Assembly: GCA_017302355.1 (NCBI GenBank)
Contig: JAFLDQ010000159.1
Coordinates: 1 to 7,976 of the forward strand
Length of the DNA: 7,976 nt
Source of the DNA: Dechloromonas sp.
GTDB taxonomy: Bacteria > Pseudomonadota > Gammaproteobacteria > Burkholderiales > Rhodocyclaceae
Reading direction: 5' to 3'
The notes beneath the pieces are model-generated. The model was not told the DNA's origin. It saw only the letters and a list, made by a program, of their open reading frames with translations, and did no database searches. Both the position numbers and the translations under genes were made by a program. How positions within the stretch are numbered: the first letter of the stretch is position 1; each line of letters starts with the position of its first letter. Positions 1 to 5,960 of the stretch are shown here, one piece after another.

Positions 1-760
1 TCTGGAACAGCGTCTCGCCGGGCAGGAAGCGCATGCCCTGGACGGCCTTCTTGTCGGTGACGACGCCGGCCACCGGCGAGCGGAAGGTCAGGGTGCGTTT
101 CGCATCGCCCGATTTCGCCAGCGCCCTAAGCTGCTCGTCGGAAATGTCCCAGTTTTTCAGGCGCTGCAGGCTGGACTCGGCGAGTTGCCGCATGGCGCCC
201 TGCGCCTCGCCGCCGGCTTCGCCGAGCTTGTCGATGCCTTGCGCGGCGAGGGCGTACTCGCGCTGGGCCGAGACCAGTTCCGGGCTGTAGACCTCGAACA
301 GCGGCTGGCCGCGGCCGACCGGCTGGCCGCTGGTGTTCACATACAGGCGCTCGATGTAGCCCTCGAACTTGGCGGTCACCGTGTAGGTGCGGCCCTCGTC
401 GATCTCGACCCGGCCGCTGGCGCGCACGCCGCGGTCGAGCAGGCGCAGCTTGGCCGCTTCGGCCCTGACGCCCATTTTCTGGATCTTCTCGGGGCTGATC
501 CTGACGCCGCTCCCGGCTTCGTCCTCGCCTTCGTACACGGGCAGGTAATCCATGCCCATCGGGTCCTTCTTCGGCGCCGGAGAGGTGTCGGGCAGGCCCA
601 TCGGGTTGCGGTAGTAGAGCAGCTTTTTTGCCCCTTTTTGACTGTCGACCGCAACCGGCGCCGCCGCGGACCCGGTTTTGGTCGAGGCCAGGCGGTAGCC
701 GGCGATGCCGCCGACGGCCAGGGCGAGGGCGACGACGATCAGGGTGACGCCGGTTTTCAC
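1..760 (-). CDS. cusB: CusB-like RND efflux periplasmic adaptor (membrane fusion protein), 3' end outside window
   Basis: This is the periplasmic adaptor of a heavy-metal RND efflux system, linking the inner-membrane pump to the outer-membrane channel and, in CusB, accepting Cu(I)/Ag(I) from CusF. The start is GTG at 760-758, giving MKTGVTLIVV and an N-terminal hydrophobic anchor at residues 5-22. Residues 48-77 form the heavy-metal-binding segment typical of CusB relatives (YYRNPMGLPDTSP, then KKDPMGMDYLPVYE), with candidate Met ligands M54, M68 and M70. The barrel-sandwich/lipoyl region starts near residue 125 (KFEGYIERLYVNTSGQPVGRG by key residues), followed by an alpha-hairpin (YSPELVSAQREYALA) and a return strand (TFRSPVAGVVTDK) near 225-236. 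Only 253 codons are visible; family members are usually about 400-500 residues, so the C-terminal part lies beyond the left edge. The start overlaps the stop of the channel gene as GTGA, which supports both the start choice and translational coupling. Family assignment is firm; substrate (Cu/Ag) is inferred from the N-terminal domain and neighbours. Confidence 0.95.
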   Translation of the reverse strand, partial: MKTGVTLIVVALALAVGGIAGYRLASTKTGSAAAPVAVDSQKGAKKLLYYRNPMGLPDTSPAPKKDPMGMDYLPVYEGEDEAGSGVRISPEKIQKMGVRAEAAKLRLLDRGVRASGRVEIDEGRTYTVTAKFEGYIERLYVNTSGQPVGRGQPLFEVYSPELVSAQREYALAAQGIDKLGEAGGEAQGAMRQLAESSLQRLKNWDISDEQLRALAKSGDAKRTLTFRSPVAGVVTDKKAVQGMRFLPGETLFQ

Positions 761-2001
761 AGGTCTTCTCCGAGCAGGCGTTCGATCTCGGCCAGCCGCT
801 GCTGCTGGCCGGCCTGAGCGCGCAACAGGGCGAGCCGGGCATTGCGGATCTGGCGCTGGGCGTCGAGCAGCGTGGCGAAATCGACCTTGCCCGTTTCGTA
901 GCCGGCGAGCGCCGACTTGAAGGTCAGCTCGGCTTGCGGCAGCAGGCGGTTGCGGGTGATGTCCTCGGTCGTGCGGGCGGCTTCCAGGTTGGCGACGGCG
1001 CCGCTCAGTTCGCCGCCGAGGCGATGGCCGAGCGCCTCCTTGCGCGCGGCGGCGGCTTCCAGCAGGCGCTCGGCCTCGCGTTCCTGGCTGCGGCGGGCGC
1101 CCTGCTGCAGCGGAATGTTCAGTTCCAGCATCACGGTCCACGCATCGATGCGGTCCTGTACCTGCGTCGGCTGCACGCCGACGATGAAATCCGGGAAGCG
1201 GTTGCGGTAGGCCAGGTCGCGGCTTTTTTCCGCGCCGTCGAGGCGGGCGGCTTCGACGGCCAGCTGCGGATTGCGGGCGAGCAGGCGCTGGTTCAGGACC
1301 TGATGGTCGAGGCGCGGCGGAATCGGGCGCAGGGCGCCGGGCGTCGCCAGCGGCGCGTCGACGCGGCGGGCCAGCGTGGCGTTGATGAAGGTGCTCAGGT
1401 GGTGATATTCGGCTTCCATGCCGACCAGCTCGGCGTCCATCGCGCTGCGCTCGACCTGGGCGCGGATGGCGTCCTGCTGCGGCGCCAGTCCGCCGGCGTA
1501 ACGGACCTGGGCGATCTGCTCGAGTTGGCGGCCGAGGGCGATGTTCTCGCGCGTCAGCTGCACGGCTCGATGGGTCAGCCAGTACTGCGCGTAGAGGGTC
1601 TTGATGCGGGCGACGACCTCGGCCCAGGCATCGGCGGCGCGGCCTCCGGCCTGCTCGGCCTCGGCGGCGGCGATCTCGCGCTTCAGATCGCGCTTGCCCC
1701 AGAAGGGCAGCGGCTGCGCCAGCAGGTACTTGGTATCGCCGGCGCGCGACGGTGACAGCGTCGCGTTCTGGGCGCCGTTTTTCGTGATGTTCTCCAGCTC
1801 GACGCGCAGGAAGGGATCGGGCAGGGTGCCGGCCGGGCCGATGCGCTCGCGCGCCGCCTCCGCCTCCAGTTGCCCCAGGCGCAGGTCCGGGCTGCCCTCG
1901 CGGGCGATGGCGAGCAGCGATTCCACGCTGGCGCCCGGCGGCGCTTCGCCGTGGGCGGCCGCCGCCAGGCCCAGCAGCAGCGCGGCGATGAGCGGTTTCA
2001 T
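757..2001 (-). CDS. cusC: TolC-family outer membrane efflux channel, CusC-like
   Basis: Outer-membrane/periplasmic channel subunit expected to complete the CusCBA-type tripartite pump. The 414-residue product has a signal peptide (MKPLIAALLLGLAAAAHG, cleavage near residue 18) and the internal duplication of the OEP family: the motif YAGGLAPQQDAIRAQVE at 168-184 corresponds to YETGKVDFATLLDAQRQ at 368-384, each following a long amphipathic helix. Beta-strand-like segments lie near 62-100 (PDPFLRVELENI, KYLLAQPLPFWGKRD) and 270-300 (DFIVGVQPTQ, WTVMLELNIPLQQG). ATG at 2001-1999 is chosen because it gives the signal peptide and overlaps the cusF stop as ATGA; the same frame stays open far upstream, but that part reads through cusF and the promoter and is non-coding. 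No lipobox cysteine is present, so unlike E. coli CusC it does not look lipidated, and it is somewhat shorter than typical CusC (about 460). It may belong to the copper-linked TolC subgroup rather than being a strict CusC orthologue. Confidence 0.93.
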   Translation of the reverse strand: MKPLIAALLLGLAAAAHGEAPPGASVESLLAIAREGSPDLRLGQLEAEAARERIGPAGTLPDPFLRVELENITKNGAQNATLSPSRAGDTKYLLAQPLPFWGKRDLKREIAAAEAEQAGGRAADAWAEVVARIKTLYAQYWLTHRAVQLTRENIALGRQLEQIAQVRYAGGLAPQQDAIRAQVERSAMDAELVGMEAEYHHLSTFINATLARRVDAPLATPGALRPIPPRLDHQVLNQRLLARNPQLAVEAARLDGAEKSRDLAYRNRFPDFIVGVQPTQVQDRIDAWTVMLELNIPLQQGARRSQEREAERLLEAAAARKEALGHRLGGELSGAVANLEAARTTEDITRNRLLPQAELTFKSALAGYETGKVDFATLLDAQRQIRNARLALLRAQAGQQQRLAEIERLLGEDL

Positions 2002-2315
2002 CTGGCCATTTCGTAGCGGCTGACGACGGCGTTGCCGCCCTTCATCTCCGCGGCAAAGCGGATCCTGTCGCCGGCCTTCAGCCTGTTCAGCCACGACTTG
2101 TCGGCGACACCGAAGGCCATGGTCATCGGCGGCATGCCGATGCTGTCGAGCGGGCCGTGCTGAATCACGACCTCGCCGCCGGCCGTGTCGACTTTCCTGA
2201 CGGTGCCGTCGCTCAGCGGCGCGGCCTTGGCGGCGGACATATGGCCGGCGTGAGGGTCGTGCTCGGCGAAAACGGGCTGGCTGAGGGCGAGAAACAAGGA
2301 GAGAAGCAGACGCAT
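1998..2315 (-). CDS. cusF: CusF-like periplasmic Cu(I)/Ag(I)-binding chaperone
   Basis: Small periplasmic metallochaperone expected to hand Cu(I)/Ag(I) to the CusB adaptor. The 105-residue precursor has a signal peptide (MRLLLSLFLALSQPVFA, cleavage near 17), a short His-containing linker (H19, H22, H25, M26) and a CusF/OB-fold domain from about residue 35 to 104. The metal loop reads QHGPLDSIGMPPMTM (52-66). H53, M64 and M66 occupy the spacing of the E. coli CusF ligands (H36, M47, M49 in the mature protein), while the position of the cation-pi tryptophan W44 is M61. A good ribosome binding site (AAAGGAG on the minus strand, 2327-2321) lies 5 nt before the ATG. It is first in the leftward operon and overlaps cusC by 4 nt. 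Placement first in the operon, next to the 2383-2400 palindrome, fits copper induction by the CusR/CopR-like regulator. Family call is strong; the Met-for-Trp change is seen directly, its effect is inferred. Confidence 0.92.
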   Translation of the reverse strand: MRLLLSLFLALSQPVFAEHDPHAGHMSAAKAAPLSDGTVRKVDTAGGEVVIQHGPLDSIGMPPMTMAFGVADKSWLNRLKAGDRIRFAAEMKGGNAVVSRYEMAR

Positions 2316-2485
2316 GGGAACTCCTTTGGTGAGTGGCTGGTCGCATTGTCGGTGGCTGCGGTCGACAGGCGCCTGACACCAAGATTACAAGTTTGTAATC
2401 TGCCGGCAAATAGCCTTGAAGTGTGCCAGGAGCCGTACTACCTTGCATGAAGCGGGGGCGTACCCGTCGTGACAAGGAGAGAACC
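2316..2485. promoter_or_regulatory. Divergent promoter region between cusF operon and Met-rich protein/copA
   Basis: This 170-bp non-coding gap separates two divergent copper operons and carries one strong palindrome (2383-2400), so a single regulator dimer site may serve both directions. Rightward of it, TTGAAG (2416-2421) followed 17 nt later by TACCTT (2439-2444) is a weak sigma70-like candidate for the Met-rich gene. Leftward, the minus strand reads GGTGTCAGG (2380-2372) two bases from the palindrome and has GACAAT (2350-2345) as a possible -10, without a convincing -35; poor -35 elements are usual at activator-dependent promoters. Ribosome binding sites flank the gap: AAAGGAG for cusF and AAGGAGA (2474-2480) for the Met-rich gene. 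Transcription starts are not determinable from sequence alone. Confidence 0.7.
2383..2400. promoter_or_regulatory. Palindromic CusR/CopR-type operator box 1
   Basis: The sequence GATTACAAGTTTGTAATC is a perfect inverted repeat with 8-bp arms and a 2-bp centre, of form TTAC-N6-GTAA. It matches the general shape of published CopR/CusR 'cop box' operators (TTACA-N-TGTAA-like) recognised by OmpR-family copper regulators, and a second copy of the same pattern lies at 5282-5299. It sits between divergent copper genes and is strikingly AT-rich in a GC-rich background. Binding by the regulator encoded at 6678-7349 is inference. Confidence 0.8.
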
Positions 2486-2947
2486 ATGAAACAGATGACT
2501 ATTGCGGTAGCGGCGATCACTGCTTCACTGACCTTCGTGGCGCCGGTTCTGGCCGACGATGCGCATCACCCGGAAAAAGCCACGGCGGCCGGGCAATCGA
2601 CCCCGACGCTCAAGGGAATGCAGGACAATGTCAAGAAGATGCGCGGCCAACTCGACCGCGTGGCCAAGGCCCGGACCGACAGCGAAAGGCAGCAAGCCCT
2701 GGCCGAGCATATGCACACAATGCAGGAAAACATGGCCCTGGCCCGCCGCATGGCCGCCGGCATGGACATGGGCTGCCCGATGATGGGGTCCGGGATGGGC
2801 ATGGGCATGGGAATGGGCCAGATGGGCGGCAGCCCGTCGTCCGCCATGCCGGCCGACCGGCTGCAGCAGATGGAGAAACGTATGGACATGATGGAGCAGA
2901 TGATCAAGCGTCAGGGCGACAGCCCGGCCCCGATACCGGCGAAGTAG
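2486..2947 (+). CDS. Secreted methionine-rich putative copper-binding protein
   Basis: I do not recognise a named family; composition and context point to a periplasmic copper/silver-binding or buffering protein. The 153-residue product starts at the ATG preceded by AAGGAGA (2474-2480), giving a signal peptide MKQMTIAVAAITASLTFVAPVLA with cleavage near residue 23. A frame extension upstream to 2423 would bury that signal and is rejected. The mature part has 21 Met in about 130 residues: a predicted helical stretch at 41-90 with spaced Met (M45, M52, M76, M79, M83, M89), then MDMGCPMMGSG and four consecutive Gly-Met pairs (103-110), then a second helix with M129, M133, M135, M136 and M139. One cysteine (C97) and H27, H28, H75, H77 could add ligands. 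Met-rich clusters are known to favour Cu(I)/Ag(I) in the oxidising periplasm (CopC/CusF/PcoA style). It is the first gene of the rightward unit, 27 nt before the ATPase, directly downstream of box 1. Confidence 0.85.
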   Translation: MKQMTIAVAAITASLTFVAPVLADDAHHPEKATAAGQSTPTLKGMQDNVKKMRGQLDRVAKARTDSERQQALAEHMHTMQENMALARRMAAGMDMGCPMMGSGMGMGMGMGQMGGSPSSAMPADRLQQMEKRMDMMEQMIKRQGDSPAPIPAK

Positions 2948-2974
2948 CTGGCCGCGCACCAGCCGGGAATCGTC

Positions 2975-5272
2975 GTGAGCCACCTGCATGCCGCCGGGCG
3001 GGAAGTGCCCGGCCCGGCCGAGCGCGATCCGGTCTGCGGCATGGCCGTCAAGCCGGAATCGCCGCATGTGATGGAACTGGATGGCATCCGTTACCGCTTC
3101 TGCAGCGCCCAATGCAAAACGAAATTCGATGCCGAACCGGCGCGTTACCGCAGCCCGCTGCCGGTCGAGACCGCCGCGCCCGGCACCGAATACACCTGCC
3201 CGATGCACCCGGAAATCCGGCAGGTCGGCCCCGGTACCTGCCCCAAGTGCGGCATGGCCCTCGAACCGCTGCTTCCCGTCCTCGACGAGGACAACGCCGA
3301 ATACCGCGATTTTCGCCGCCGCTTCTGGCTCAGTTTGCCGTTGACCCTAGCAGTGGTCTTGCTGGCAATGGCCGGCCACCGGCTGGACGGCTTGCCGCCG
3401 GAGGTCCGGAGCTGGGCCGAACTGCTGCTCACCTTGCCTATCGTGCTGTGGGCCGGGGCGCCGTTCTTCCTGCGCGGCTGGCAGTCGGTGCTCCGCCGCA
3501 GCCCCAACATGTGGACGCTGATCGGCCTCGGCACCGGCGCCGCCTTCGCCTACAGCGTCGTGGCGACGCTTGCTCCCGGGCTGTTTCCCGTTTCCTTCGT
3601 CGCCCACGGCCGGATCGGCGTCTATTTCGAGGCGGCGGCGGTAATCATCTCGCTGACCCTGCTCGGCCAGATGCTCGAACTGCGCGCCCGCTCGCAGACC
3701 TCGGCCGCCATCAAGTCGCTGCTCGGCCTTTCCCCGAAGACAGCCCGCCGCATCAATCGGGATGGCACCGAAACCGACGTGCCGTTGAGCCACGTCCATG
3801 CCGGCGACACGCTGCGCGTCCGCCCCGGCGAGAAAGTGCCAGTGGACGGCGCGGTGCTTGAAGGGTCGAGCGCCGTCGATGAAGCGATGCTGACCGGCGA
3901 ACCACTGCCGGTCACCAAGCGTCCTGGCGACAATGTGATTGGCGCCACGCTGAACACCGCCGGCAGTCTGGTCATCCGTGCGGAAAAGGTCGGCGCCCGG
4001 ACCGTGCTCGCCCAGATCGTCCAGATGGTCGCCCAGGCCCAGCGCTCGAAAGCGCCGCTGCAGCGGCTGGCCGACGTGGTGGCCGGCTATTTCGTGCTGG
4101 CCGTGGTCGCCATCGCCGTCGCCAGCTTTTTCGCCTGGGGCTCGTTCGGCGGCGAGCGTGGCTGGGTCTTCGGCCTGATCAGCTGCGTCTCGGTGCTGAT
4201 CATCGCCTGCCCCTGTGCCCTCGGGCTGGCCACGCCGATGTCGGTCATGGTCGCCACCGGCCAGGCAGCTACGCAGGGCATCCTGTTCCGCGACGCAGCA
4301 GCGATCGAGCGGCTGCGCGAGGTGGATACGCTGATCGTGGACAAGACCGGCACGCTGACCGAAGGGCGGCCGGCATTCGAACGGGCGGTGGCGGTGCAGG
4401 GCGTCAGCGAGGACGAAGTGCTGCGCCTGGCCGCCAGCCTCGACCAGGGAAGCGAGCATCCACTGGCCGACGCCATCGTCCGCGCCGCCCGGGAACGCGG
4501 GCTGACCCTGGACAAGGCCCAACAGTTCGAGTCGGCCACCGGCATCGGTGTGCGCGGGACGGTCGGCGGCCGCCGTCTGGCCCTCGGCAACGGCACGCTG
4601 ATGGCCGCGGACGGGGTCGCGGTCGATGCTCTCGCCGGGGCAGCGGAAACCTTGCGCCAAAGCGGCGCCAGCGTCGTGCACCTGGCGGTCGACGGCCGCC
4701 TGCTCGGCCTGCTGGCCGTTGCCGACCCGATCAAGGCGAGTACCCCGGAAGCGCTGGCCGTGCTGCGCCAGGCCGGGCTGCGCCTGGTGATGGCGACCGG
4801 TGACGGCCTGAGCACGGCCCGGGCGGTCGGCGCCTTGCTGGGTATTGACGAAGTGCATGGCGAGGTCAAGCCGGCCGACAAGCTGGCGCTGGTCGAGCGC
4901 CTGCAGCGCGACGGGCATATCGTTGCGATGGCCGGCGACGGCATCAACGACGCCCCGGCGCTGGCCCAGGCGGATGTCGGCATCGCCATGGGCACAGGCA
5001 CCGACGTCGCGATGAACAGCGCCCAGGTCACGCTGGTCAAGGGCGACCTGCGCGGCATCGCCCGGGCTCGCCGGCTGTCCGCCACGACGGTCGGCAACAT
5101 GCGCCAGAACCTGGCCTTCGCTTTCCTCTACAACGCCCTCGGCGTGCCCGTCGCCGCCGGCATCCTCTACCCGTTCTTCGGCCTGGTGCTGTCGCCGATC
5201 ATCGCGGCGGCGGCGATGACCCTGTCGTCGGTCAGCGTCGTCGGCAATGCGCTGCGCCTACGCGGCGCCTGA
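2975..5272 (+). CDS. copA: Cu(+)-exporting P1B-type ATPase with YHS and heavy-metal-binding N-terminal domains
   Basis: Inner-membrane ATP-driven exporter of Cu(I), possibly Ag(I). The 765-residue protein has a YHS domain at about 18-60 (DPVCGMAV, then [12 protein letters not shown]), a second short heavy-metal-binding domain at 73-98 (YTCPMHPEI, then [13 protein letters not shown]), and a P-type ATPase core. Core motifs: actuator TGEP 307-310; CPC 412-414 in the metal-site helix; phosphorylation D456 in DKTGTLT; SEHPLA with the P1B His-Pro pair at 495-496; TGDG 608-611; GDGIND 654-659. YN (719-720) and M748-x-x-S-S in the last two helices match the P1B-1 Cu(+) subgroup. About eight membrane segments: near 117-134, 147-163, 182-203, 214-231, 367-388, 396-418, 712-732, 735-757. 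There is no CxxC HMA domain. GTG at 2975 is the start because it precedes the complete YHS domain; the next in-frame ATG (M23) would cut through it. The ribosome binding site is weak. It is probably cotranscribed with the Met-rich gene upstream. Confidence 0.95.
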   Translation: MSHLHAAGREVPGPAERDPVCGMAVKPESPHVMELDGIRYRFCSAQCKTKFDAEPARYRSPLPVETAAPGTEYTCPMHPEIRQVGPGTCPKCGMALEPLLPVLDEDNAEYRDFRRRFWLSLPLTLAVVLLAMAGHRLDGLPPEVRSWAELLLTLPIVLWAGAPFFLRGWQSVLRRSPNMWTLIGLGTGAAFAYSVVATLAPGLFPVSFVAHGRIGVYFEAAAVIISLTLLGQMLELRARSQTSAAIKSLLGLSPKTARRINRDGTETDVPLSHVHAGDTLRVRPGEKVPVDGAVLEGSSAVDEAMLTGEPLPVTKRPGDNVIGATLNTAGSLVIRAEKVGARTVLAQIVQMVAQAQRSKAPLQRLADVVAGYFVLAVVAIAVASFFAWGSFGGERGWVFGLISCVSVLIIACPCALGLATPMSVMVATGQAATQGILFRDAAAIERLREVDTLIVDKTGTLTEGRPAFERAVAVQGVSEDEVLRLAASLDQGSEHPLADAIVRAARERGLTLDKAQQFESATGIGVRGTVGGRRLALGNGTLMAADGVAVDALAGAAETLRQSGASVVHLAVDGRLLGLLAVADPIKASTPEALAVLRQAGLRLVMATGDGLSTARAVGALLGIDEVHGEVKPADKLALVERLQRDGHIVAMAGDGINDAPALAQADVGIAMGTGTDVAMNSAQVTLVKGDLRGIARARRLSATTVGNMRQNLAFAFLYNALGVPVAAGILYPFFGLVLSPIIAAAAMTLSSVSVVGNALRLRGA

Positions 5273-5399
5273 ACGGAGCCTTCTTACCAAAATGTAATCG
5301 GAACGTCATGCGGGTGATGGTCACCAACGCGCAGACTTCAAGGTGTCAGGAGCGCATCGGCGATCCGGATATTTCCAACCACTACCTTGGAGAACCATC
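5273..5399 (+). promoter_or_regulatory. Promoter region of the small-protein/DUF2933/ICMT unit
   Basis: This 127-bp gap after copA begins with operator box 2 (5282-5299). Downstream are a small dyad GGTGA-TGG-TCACC (5313-5325), the segment CTTCAAGGTGTCAGGAGC (5336-5353), ACTACCTTG (5381-5389) and a ribosome binding site GGAGA (5389-5393). The GGTGTCAGG piece also occurs on the minus strand beside box 1, and CTTGAAG/CAGGAGC plus ACTACCTTG recur upstream of the Met-rich gene, so these are probably shared promoter elements. No clear sigma70 -35/-10 pair and no terminator for copA are visible, so read-through from copA is also possible. Confidence 0.6.
5282..5299 (+). promoter_or_regulatory. CusR/CopR-type operator box 2
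   Basis: TCTTACCAAAATGTAATC has the same TTAC-N6-GTAA frame as box 1 and is identical to it over TGTAATC in the right half; the left arm is less complete. It resembles published cop-box operators bound by OmpR-family copper regulators. Located 10 nt after the copA stop and 100 nt before the next start, it marks a separate, probably copper-inducible promoter. Binding is inferred. Confidence 0.7.
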
Positions 5400-5642
5400 A
5401 TGAAACTGCAATCCGCACTCTCCGCCGCCCTGCTTGCCAGCGCCGCCATGCTGCCGCTCGGCGCCCAGGCGGGCGATGCCGACAAAGCCCCGGCCGCCGC
5501 CGAAATGAAGGCCAAGGCGGTCAAGCCACACTCGCACGTCCAGGAAAAAACGGGCATGGAGCAAGTGGCGCCGACCGCCGCGCCGGCCAAGAAGAATGCC
5601 GCCAAGGACAAGACCAAGCATTACCATCCGCGGGACAAATAA
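5400..5642 (+). CDS. Small secreted His/Lys-rich protein of unknown function in copper locus
   Basis: I recognise no characterised family. The start is the ATG at 5400 with GGAGA (5389-5393) 6 nt upstream; an in-frame GTG at 5343 lies in the promoter and would bury the signal peptide. The 80-residue product has a signal peptide (MKLQSALSAALLASAAMLPLGAQA, cleavage near 24) and a mature chain of only about 56 residues, low-complexity in Ala and Lys. Two blocks stand out: KPHSHVQEKTGM (42-53) and KDKTKHYHPRDK (69-80), each with an H-x-H pair (H44/H46 and H74/H76). There is no cysteine. These pairs could bind Cu(II) or another divalent metal in the periplasm, which is inference. It is the first gene of a unit headed by operator box 2 and followed after 57 nt by the DUF2933 gene. 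Confidence 0.8.
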   Translation: MKLQSALSAALLASAAMLPLGAQAGDADKAPAAAEMKAKAVKPHSHVQEKTGMEQVAPTAAPAKKNAAKDKTKHYHPRDK

Positions 5643-5680
5643 GCTGCTCCGTCCGTCGGCAAAGCTGCTTTGACCTGAAC

Positions 5681-5697
5681 CGTATCAAGAGGATACG
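5681..5697 (+). promoter_or_regulatory. Hairpin enclosing the ribosome binding site of the DUF2933 gene
   Basis: CGTATC (5681-5686) and GATACG (5692-5697) form a perfect 6-bp inverted repeat around the loop AAGAG. The Shine-Dalgarno sequence (AAGAGGA, 5687-5693) is in the loop and the start of the descending arm, and the ATG follows at 5700. Folding would partly mask the ribosome binding site. The stem is short and a regulatory role is speculative. Confidence 0.4.
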
Positions 5698-5699
5698 CC

Positions 5700-5960
5700 A
5701 TGGCCGATGAAACCCGTCGAGAGCTACCCTCCAGCGAGAGCCATGATCGCCGCTACGAGCGGCGCGTGGCTTGGGGCTGGTGGATATTTGCGGCGATCGC
5801 GCTGTTCTATTTGTGGTCCGAGCACCGGGCGCACCTGTTCGGCGTCCTGCCTTATCTGCTGCTGCTCGCCTGCCCGCTGATGCATTTCTTCATGCACGGC
5901 CGGCATGGTGGGCATGGCGGACACCGGCACCCGGGCGCCGCCGGGGACGATAAAGAATGA
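5700..5960 (+). CDS. DUF2933-family two-TM membrane protein with His/Gly-rich tail
   Basis: Small inner-membrane protein of the DUF2933 family, whose function is unknown but which recurs in copper and other metal-resistance loci. The 86 residues comprise a charged cytoplasm-like N-terminus (1-22), a first membrane segment near 24-40 (WGWWIFAAIALFYLW), the conserved-looking connector SEHRAHLFG (40-48), a second membrane segment near 49-65 (VLPYLLLLACPLMHFFM), and a hydrophilic tail rich in His and Gly (H66, H69, H72, H75, H77). The ends of both helices also carry His and Met (H42, H45, M61, H62, M65, H66), so a membrane-associated metal site is plausible but unproven. Its stop overlaps the next gene's start as ATGA, so it is probably translationally coupled to the methyltransferase-like protein. 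The ribosome binding site lies in a small hairpin. Confidence 0.85.
   Translation: MADETRRELPSSESHDRRYERRVAWGWWIFAAIALFYLWSEHRAHLFGVLPYLLLLACPLMHFFMHGRHGGHGGHRHPGAAGDDKE

Noticed and set aside
126..842. Open frames of 210-238 codons on both strands over the cusB region.
   Set aside because: Arg/Ala/Pro-rich shadow translations. The cusB frame (from GTG at 760) gives recognisable adaptor domains across the same bases.
2002..2520. Upstream extension of the cusC frame to 2520 on the minus strand.
   Set aside because: It reads through cusF and the divergent promoter. The ATG at 2001 gives a signal peptide and the ATGA overlap with cusF.
2795..2818. Short tandem repeat of ATGGGC.
   Set aside because: Not a CRISPR or mobile repeat; it is simply the coding sequence of the Gly-Met run in the Met-rich protein, reported there.
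2947..2963. Hairpin GCTGG-N7-CCAGC between the Met-rich gene and copA.
   Set aside because: Only 5 bp and no T run, so not a convincing terminator. It could be an mRNA processing or attenuation element, but nothing else supports that.
2525..3208. Minus-strand open frame over the Met-rich gene and copA start.
   Set aside because: His-rich translation is the reverse complement of Met codons (ATG gives CAT); no ribosome binding site or family features.
3347..4918. Long open frame on the minus strand (over 500 codons) opposite copA.
   Set aside because: It is antisense to a complete P1B ATPase with all motifs. Its translation is low-complexity (many Gln, Arg, Gly, His), as expected for mirror frames in GC-rich DNA, and it has no domain or ribosome binding site.
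5641..5672. Direct repeat AAGCTGCT (5641-5648, 5662-5669) and dyad CAAAGCTGCTTTG (5660-5672).
   Set aside because: Very short, no T run, and a 1-nt centre cannot form a normal hairpin; probably chance, though an operator cannot be excluded.
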